Shown here piece after piece: positions 60,750 through 64,000 of a DNA stretch of 64,000 nt. The DNA is from Thalassotalea sp. HSM 43 (GTDB lineage: Bacteria > Pseudomonadota > Gammaproteobacteria > Enterobacterales > Alteromonadaceae), in contig NZ_CP038493.1 of the NCBI RefSeq assembly GCF_004752005.1, positions 1,202,302 to 1,266,301 on the forward strand, in the 5' to 3' direction. Within the stretch, counting starts at the first letter, position 1; each line of letters starts with the position of its first letter. The translations under genes and the position numbers were made by a program. The notes under the pieces are model-generated. The model saw only the letters and a list, made by a program, of their open reading frames with translations, made no database searches and was not told where the DNA came from.

Positions 60750-62744
60750 ATGGATAACATGCTATTACTGCCTCCGGTACTAGGTATTGCCGGTTTAATT
60801 TTTGCGTTCATCCTCTATAACATCATTAAATCCTACGATGCAGGCAGTGAAGCCCTGCAAAAAATCGCCGATCAAATACATCTTGGTGCCATGGTCTTTA
60901 TGCATCGAGAATACAAAATGCTTGCCATCTTTGCAGGCATATTATTGGTGCTTTTATTTTTCTTTGTTGATCCAAATACTGCCTTGGCGTTTTTAGTCGG
61001 TGCTGTATCGTCAGCTCTGGCTGGCTATATTGGTATGTTCACCGCAACCAAAGCCAATGTGCGAACAACCAATGCCGCTCACGAAAAAGGCTCAGCGCCG
61101 GCATTAACGGTGGCGTTTTTTGGTGGCTCGGTCATGGGGCTTTGTGTCGCCTCTCTCGGTTTGATTGGTCTGGGTACTTTATATTGGTACTTTGGTGGCG
61201 ATCCAACCACGGCACATTATATTCATGGCTTTGGCATGGGCGCGTCCTGTGTCGCTCTATTTTCTCGTGTTGGTGGCGGTATCTTTACTAAAAGTGCCGA
61301 TGTCGGTGCAGATTTAGTTGGTAAAATAGAAGCCGGCATTCCAGAAGATGATCCTCGTAACCCTGGTGTTATCGCCGATAACGTTGGCGACAACGTTGGT
61401 GATGTTGCCGGTATGGGCTCGGATATATTTGAGTCTTACTGTGGCTCTATGATCGCATCAATCGCCATCGCATCAACCATGGCGGTTGATAACTTAGGCG
61501 ATCGCGGCGCGCTAATGGCACTGCCTCTGGTCTTAGCATCTGTTGGCCTTATCTGTTCAATTATCGGTATTTTATTAGTGAAGGCGATGTCTGCCAGCAA
61601 GGCCGAAGTGGCATTGCGTGCCGGCACGATGATTTCCGCGGTTCTGTTTATTATCGTCGCTTACTTTACTGTACAATTTTTAGGTATTAGCGCATATGTT
61701 TGGGGCGCGGTGTTAACCGGTGCTATTGGCGGTATCATTATTGGTTTAGTAACCGAATACTATACCTCTAGTACCCCTGTTGAGAAAATCGCTAAATCCG
61801 GTGAAACTGGTCCGGCAACGGTGATGATCACCGGTCTTTCAGTTGGTATGGAATCCGTGGTTATTCCGGTGTTAACACTAAGCGCAATTATCTACGCCTC
61901 GACCGCAATGGCCGGATTGTATGGTGTAGGTATCGCCGCGGTTGGCATGTTAGCGACCGTTGGCATCACCATGGCGATTGACGCATACGGCCCTGTTGCC
62001 GACAACGCAGGTGGTATTGCGGAAATGGCAGGGCTTGGCGAAGAAACCCGTAATATTACCGACTCTTTGGATGAATTAGGTAATACCACAGCGGCTATTG
62101 GTAAAGGTTTTGCTATTGGTGCAGCGGCGTTAGCGGCGCTAGCAATCATTGCAGCTTATGTCGAAACTATGACGGTGAAAATCCCCGACTTTTCATTACA
62201 CCTTGGCGATCCTGAAGTGTTAATGGGACTGTTTATTGGTGGTATGGTACCGTTTTTAATTGCCTCAATTACCATGACCGCCGTTGGCGATGCCGCGTTT
62301 GAAATGATTCACGAAATACGTCGTCAATTTAAAGAAATTGACGGTTTACTGGAAGGTAAAGCGGATCCTGACACTGCAAAATGTGTTGATATCGCGACCA
62401 CGGCAGCGTTGAAAAAAATGATCTTGCCGGGGGTTATTGCCGTCAGTGTCCCTGTCGTCGTTGGCTTTGGTATTAGCCCGCAAGCGCTTGGTGGCATGCT
62501 AGGTGGTGCGTTATTAGGATGTGTACTTATGGCGCTGATGATGGCTAACGCTGGTGGCGCATGGGATAACGCTAAAAAGTTTGTTGAAAAAGGCAACTAC
62601 GGCGGTAAAGGCAGTGACGTTCATGCGGCTGCCGTTGTCGGTGATACCGTTGGCGACCCGTTTAAAGACACCTCGGGTCCATCAATGAACATCTTAATAA
62701 ATGTTATGGCGATTGTGTCGCTAGTTATCGCGCCGGTTTTATAA
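60750..62744 (+). CDS. hppA: membrane ion-pumping pyrophosphatase (K+-dependent type)
   Basis: 664 residues from the ATG at 60750, with GGGGA just upstream; a TTG at 60720 is unlikely. About 15-16 membrane helices. Pyrophosphate-binding motifs: [22 protein letters not shown] (split, from about 190), [17 protein letters not shown] and the C-terminal [15 protein letters not shown]. The signature [10 protein letters not shown] (444-453) has Ala and Gly at the two positions that are Lys and Thr in K+-independent enzymes, so this is the K+-dependent subfamily, which pumps H+ or Na+. It uses PPi energy to build an ion gradient. Na+ pumping is plausible in a marine cell but not proven. Confidence 0.95.
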   Translation: MDNMLLLPPVLGIAGLIFAFILYNIIKSYDAGSEALQKIADQIHLGAMVFMHREYKMLAIFAGILLVLLFFFVDPNTALAFLVGAVSSALAGYIGMFTATKANVRTTNAAHEKGSAPALTVAFFGGSVMGLCVASLGLIGLGTLYWYFGGDPTTAHYIHGFGMGASCVALFSRVGGGIFTKSADVGADLVGKIEAGIPEDDPRNPGVIADNVGDNVGDVAGMGSDIFESYCGSMIASIAIASTMAVDNLGDRGALMALPLVLASVGLICSIIGILLVKAMSASKAEVALRAGTMISAVLFIIVAYFTVQFLGISAYVWGAVLTGAIGGIIIGLVTEYYTSSTPVEKIAKSGETGPATVMITGLSVGMESVVIPVLTLSAIIYASTAMAGLYGVGIAAVGMLATVGITMAIDAYGPVADNAGGIAEMAGLGEETRNITDSLDELGNTTAAIGKGFAIGAAALAALAIIAAYVETMTVKIPDFSLHLGDPEVLMGLFIGGMVPFLIASITMTAVGDAAFEMIHEIRRQFKEIDGLLEGKADPDTAKCVDIATTAALKKMILPGVIAVSVPVVVGFGISPQALGGMLGGALLGCVLMALMMANAGGAWDNAKKFVEKGNYGGKGSDVHAAAVVGDTVGDPFKDTSGPSMNILINVMAIVSLVIAPVL

Positions 62745-62784
62745 CGCGCTGATCTATAAAGCGTAACTGGTAAATACACCAATC

Positions 62785-62815
62785 AAAAAGCCCGACATCC
62801 GTCGGGCTTTTTTTA
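62785..62815. terminator. bidirectional Rho-independent terminator
   Basis: The stem AAAAAGCCCGAC (62785-62796) and GTCGGGCTTTTT (62801-62812), loop ATCC, between the convergent hppA and cysH genes. Confidence 0.92.
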
Positions 62816-62836
62816 TTCTACCTCTGTCAGGTTCGC

Positions 62837-63577
62837 TTAGATGCCATCACCATCGGTATGTAGACCACACTCGCGTTGTTGACCATTAAAACGGGTATCC
62901 GACTCTTGCATACCTAAAGTAAGTGGTTTGCTCGAATGAACATCTCCCACCGATACATAGCCTTGCTCCCACAACGGATGATAAGGCAGATTATGGGTCT
63001 GCAGATATTGATGAATATCCTTGTTACTCCACTCAATGATCGGATGCATTTTAAAACGACCTCTGATCACCTGCAAAATAGGTAAATTTTGACGATGTTG
63101 GGTTTGACTGTGTCGTACACCAGAGAACCAGGTATTTACCCCCAATTCGTCAAGGCCACGCTCTAACGGTGCAACCTTGTTGGCTAAGTTGTACTGCTTA
63201 AGCTGTTCTTCACCACTTTGCCATTGTTCGCCATACCGAGCGCGTTGCCATGCTGGGGTTAGTTCCGAGCGAAAGACCTTAAGATTTAAGTTCAACTTGT
63301 CGGTCATTTCATCAATAAAGCGATATGTTTCTGGAAACAAATAGCCAGTATCGGTTAGCACCACAGGAATATCCGCTTTTATTTGCGTCATCATATGCAG
63401 CATTACCGCTGACTGAATACCAAAACTCGACGTTAGTGCGAATTCTCCAGGCAAATGTTCCATCGCCCACAGTACACGTTCAGTTGCCGAAAGCGAGGCC
63501 AACTGTTGATTCCAGCTATCCAGTAAACTGTCTGGTAAAGATGCTGGAAAACGATTATTTACAGCGAGATTTGTCAT
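62837..63577 (-). CDS. cysH: phosphoadenylyl-sulfate reductase
   Basis: 246 residues, the enteric PAPS-reductase size. It reduces PAPS to sulfite with thioredoxin. The PP-loop-like LTSSFGIQSAVMLHMM (about 53-68), VVLTDTGYLFPETY, and the catalytic C-terminal cysteine in ECGLH (about 237-241) are seen. The extra cysteine pairs of iron-sulfur APS reductases are absent, so PAPS is the likely substrate. It follows cysI by 15 bases on the minus strand. Confidence 0.95.
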   Translation of the reverse strand: MTNLAVNNRFPASLPDSLLDSWNQQLASLSATERVLWAMEHLPGEFALTSSFGIQSAVMLHMMTQIKADIPVVLTDTGYLFPETYRFIDEMTDKLNLNLKVFRSELTPAWQRARYGEQWQSGEEQLKQYNLANKVAPLERGLDELGVNTWFSGVRHSQTQHRQNLPILQVIRGRFKMHPIIEWSNKDIHQYLQTHNLPYHPLWEQGYVSVGDVHSSKPLTLGMQESDTRFNGQQRECGLHTDGDGI

Positions 63578-63592
63578 CTTCTTTGCATATCC

Positions 63593-64000
63593 TTACTTAT
63601 GGAAATCTCTAGCACTGACGATGACTTCATCGACAATACCGTGACGAATCACAAAATCACCAAAACATTCATGCTCGTTACGCTGCTCTACCCAAATAGC
63701 AATTAAGCTATCTAAATGCTCGAGTACTTGCGCCGAACTGATATTGTCTTGGTAAAGTTTTGGAATACGGGTACCCGCCAAATTGCCGCCCAAATACATA
63801 TTGTATTTGTCTGGACCACGACCGACTAAGCCCACTTCAGCTAGCATTGCTCGGCCACAGCCATTCGGACAACCGGTGACGCGAAATATAATATGCTCAT
63901 CGGCAATACCGTGTTTTGCCAGCAAACCTTCAAGGTCGGTGACAAAGCCAGGTAAAAAACGCTCCGCTTCAGCCATTGCCAATGGACAAGTCGGGAAAGA
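63593..64000 (-). CDS. cysI: sulfite reductase hemoprotein beta-component, C-terminal part
   Basis: 136 residues running off the right edge, with the 5' part outside the window. [16 protein letters not shown] and the cluster motif [22 protein letters not shown] hold two of the four cysteines that bind the 4Fe-4S/sirohaem centre. The end [11 protein letters not shown] is typical of CysI. It reduces sulfite to sulfide together with the flavoprotein CysJ, expected just upstream on the minus strand. cysH is downstream in the same unit. Confidence 0.95.
   Translation of the reverse strand, partial: SFPTCPLAMAEAERFLPGFVTDLEGLLAKHGIADEHIIFRVTGCPNGCGRAMLAEVGLVGRGPDKYNMYLGGNLAGTRIPKLYQDNISSAQVLEHLDSLIAIWVEQRNEHECFGDFVIRHGIVDEVIVSARDFHK

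Overview
The window looks like chromosome from a marine gammaproteobacterium of the Alteromonadales, most likely Colwelliaceae (Colwellia/Thalassotalea-like). The evidence is a moderately AT-rich base composition, a tandem pair of TIGR02922/DUF2375 small proteins, DUF3718 and PA3496-type small proteins, a torECAD operon, a fadBA operon and an Alteromonadales-like rrn operon. The genus is an inference from gene content; a 16S comparison would settle it. No insertion sequence, prophage, integrase or CRISPR array is visible.

Layout. 1-6.6 kb: the end of an unknown gene, a YggN-type periplasmic protein, a small membrane protein, NnrS overlapping a D-2-hydroxyacid dehydrogenase, two TIGR02922 paralogues, a DadA/PuuB-like FAD oxidoreductase and a divergent GNAT acetyltransferase. 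6.6-12.2 kb (minus strand): thrL-thrA-thrB-thrC with a readable leader peptide and attenuator, followed closely by ung. 12.3-13.4 kb: yebG and a YgjP-like metallopeptidase joined by a TAATG overlap. 13.8-22.8 kb: small secreted and envelope proteins, an SDR, a secreted M20 amidohydrolase, a TonB-dependent receptor, an MscS-like channel and a secreted subtilase. 23.1-24.5 kb: two orphan genes with non-ATG starts and a hairpin-rich intergenic stretch. 24.6-40 kb: LysR/mmsA, an alpha/beta hydrolase, a GGDEF diguanylate cyclase, a tiny EF-hand protein, a propeller-amidohydrolase, a metzincin-mpl-ubiX cluster and fbp.

40.2-48.7 kb is a tight plus-strand array. It holds a membrane-anchored P-loop ATPase, an MscS-like channel whose ribosome-binding site overlaps the ATPase stop codon, and then torE-torC-torA-torD for anaerobic TMAO respiration. 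Directly after the torD stop codon come 26 units of a 7-bp repeat (GGGACTA), which lie between torD and its probable terminator. 48.7-55.2 kb is an rrn operon on the minus strand: two tandem -35/-10 promoters with 16-bp spacers and GCGC discriminators, 16S, a spacer with no tRNA but many hairpins, 23S, two complete 5S genes that differ by paired changes in helix I, and a 27-bp 3' remnant of a third 5S that still has its terminator.

55.4-64 kb: a secreted helical-repeat protein of unknown role, fadA/fadB for fatty-acid beta-oxidation, soluble inorganic pyrophosphatase (ppa) divergent from a membrane ion-pumping pyrophosphatase (hppA, with the K+-dependent signature), and cysH plus the end of cysI for sulfate assimilation. 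Convergent gene pairs are usually separated by one terminator hairpin that has A and T tracts on both sides. The parts most worth a second look are the ATPase-MscS pair, the heptamer array, the 5S remnant and spacer hairpins, and the orphan genes at 23.1-24.5 kb.
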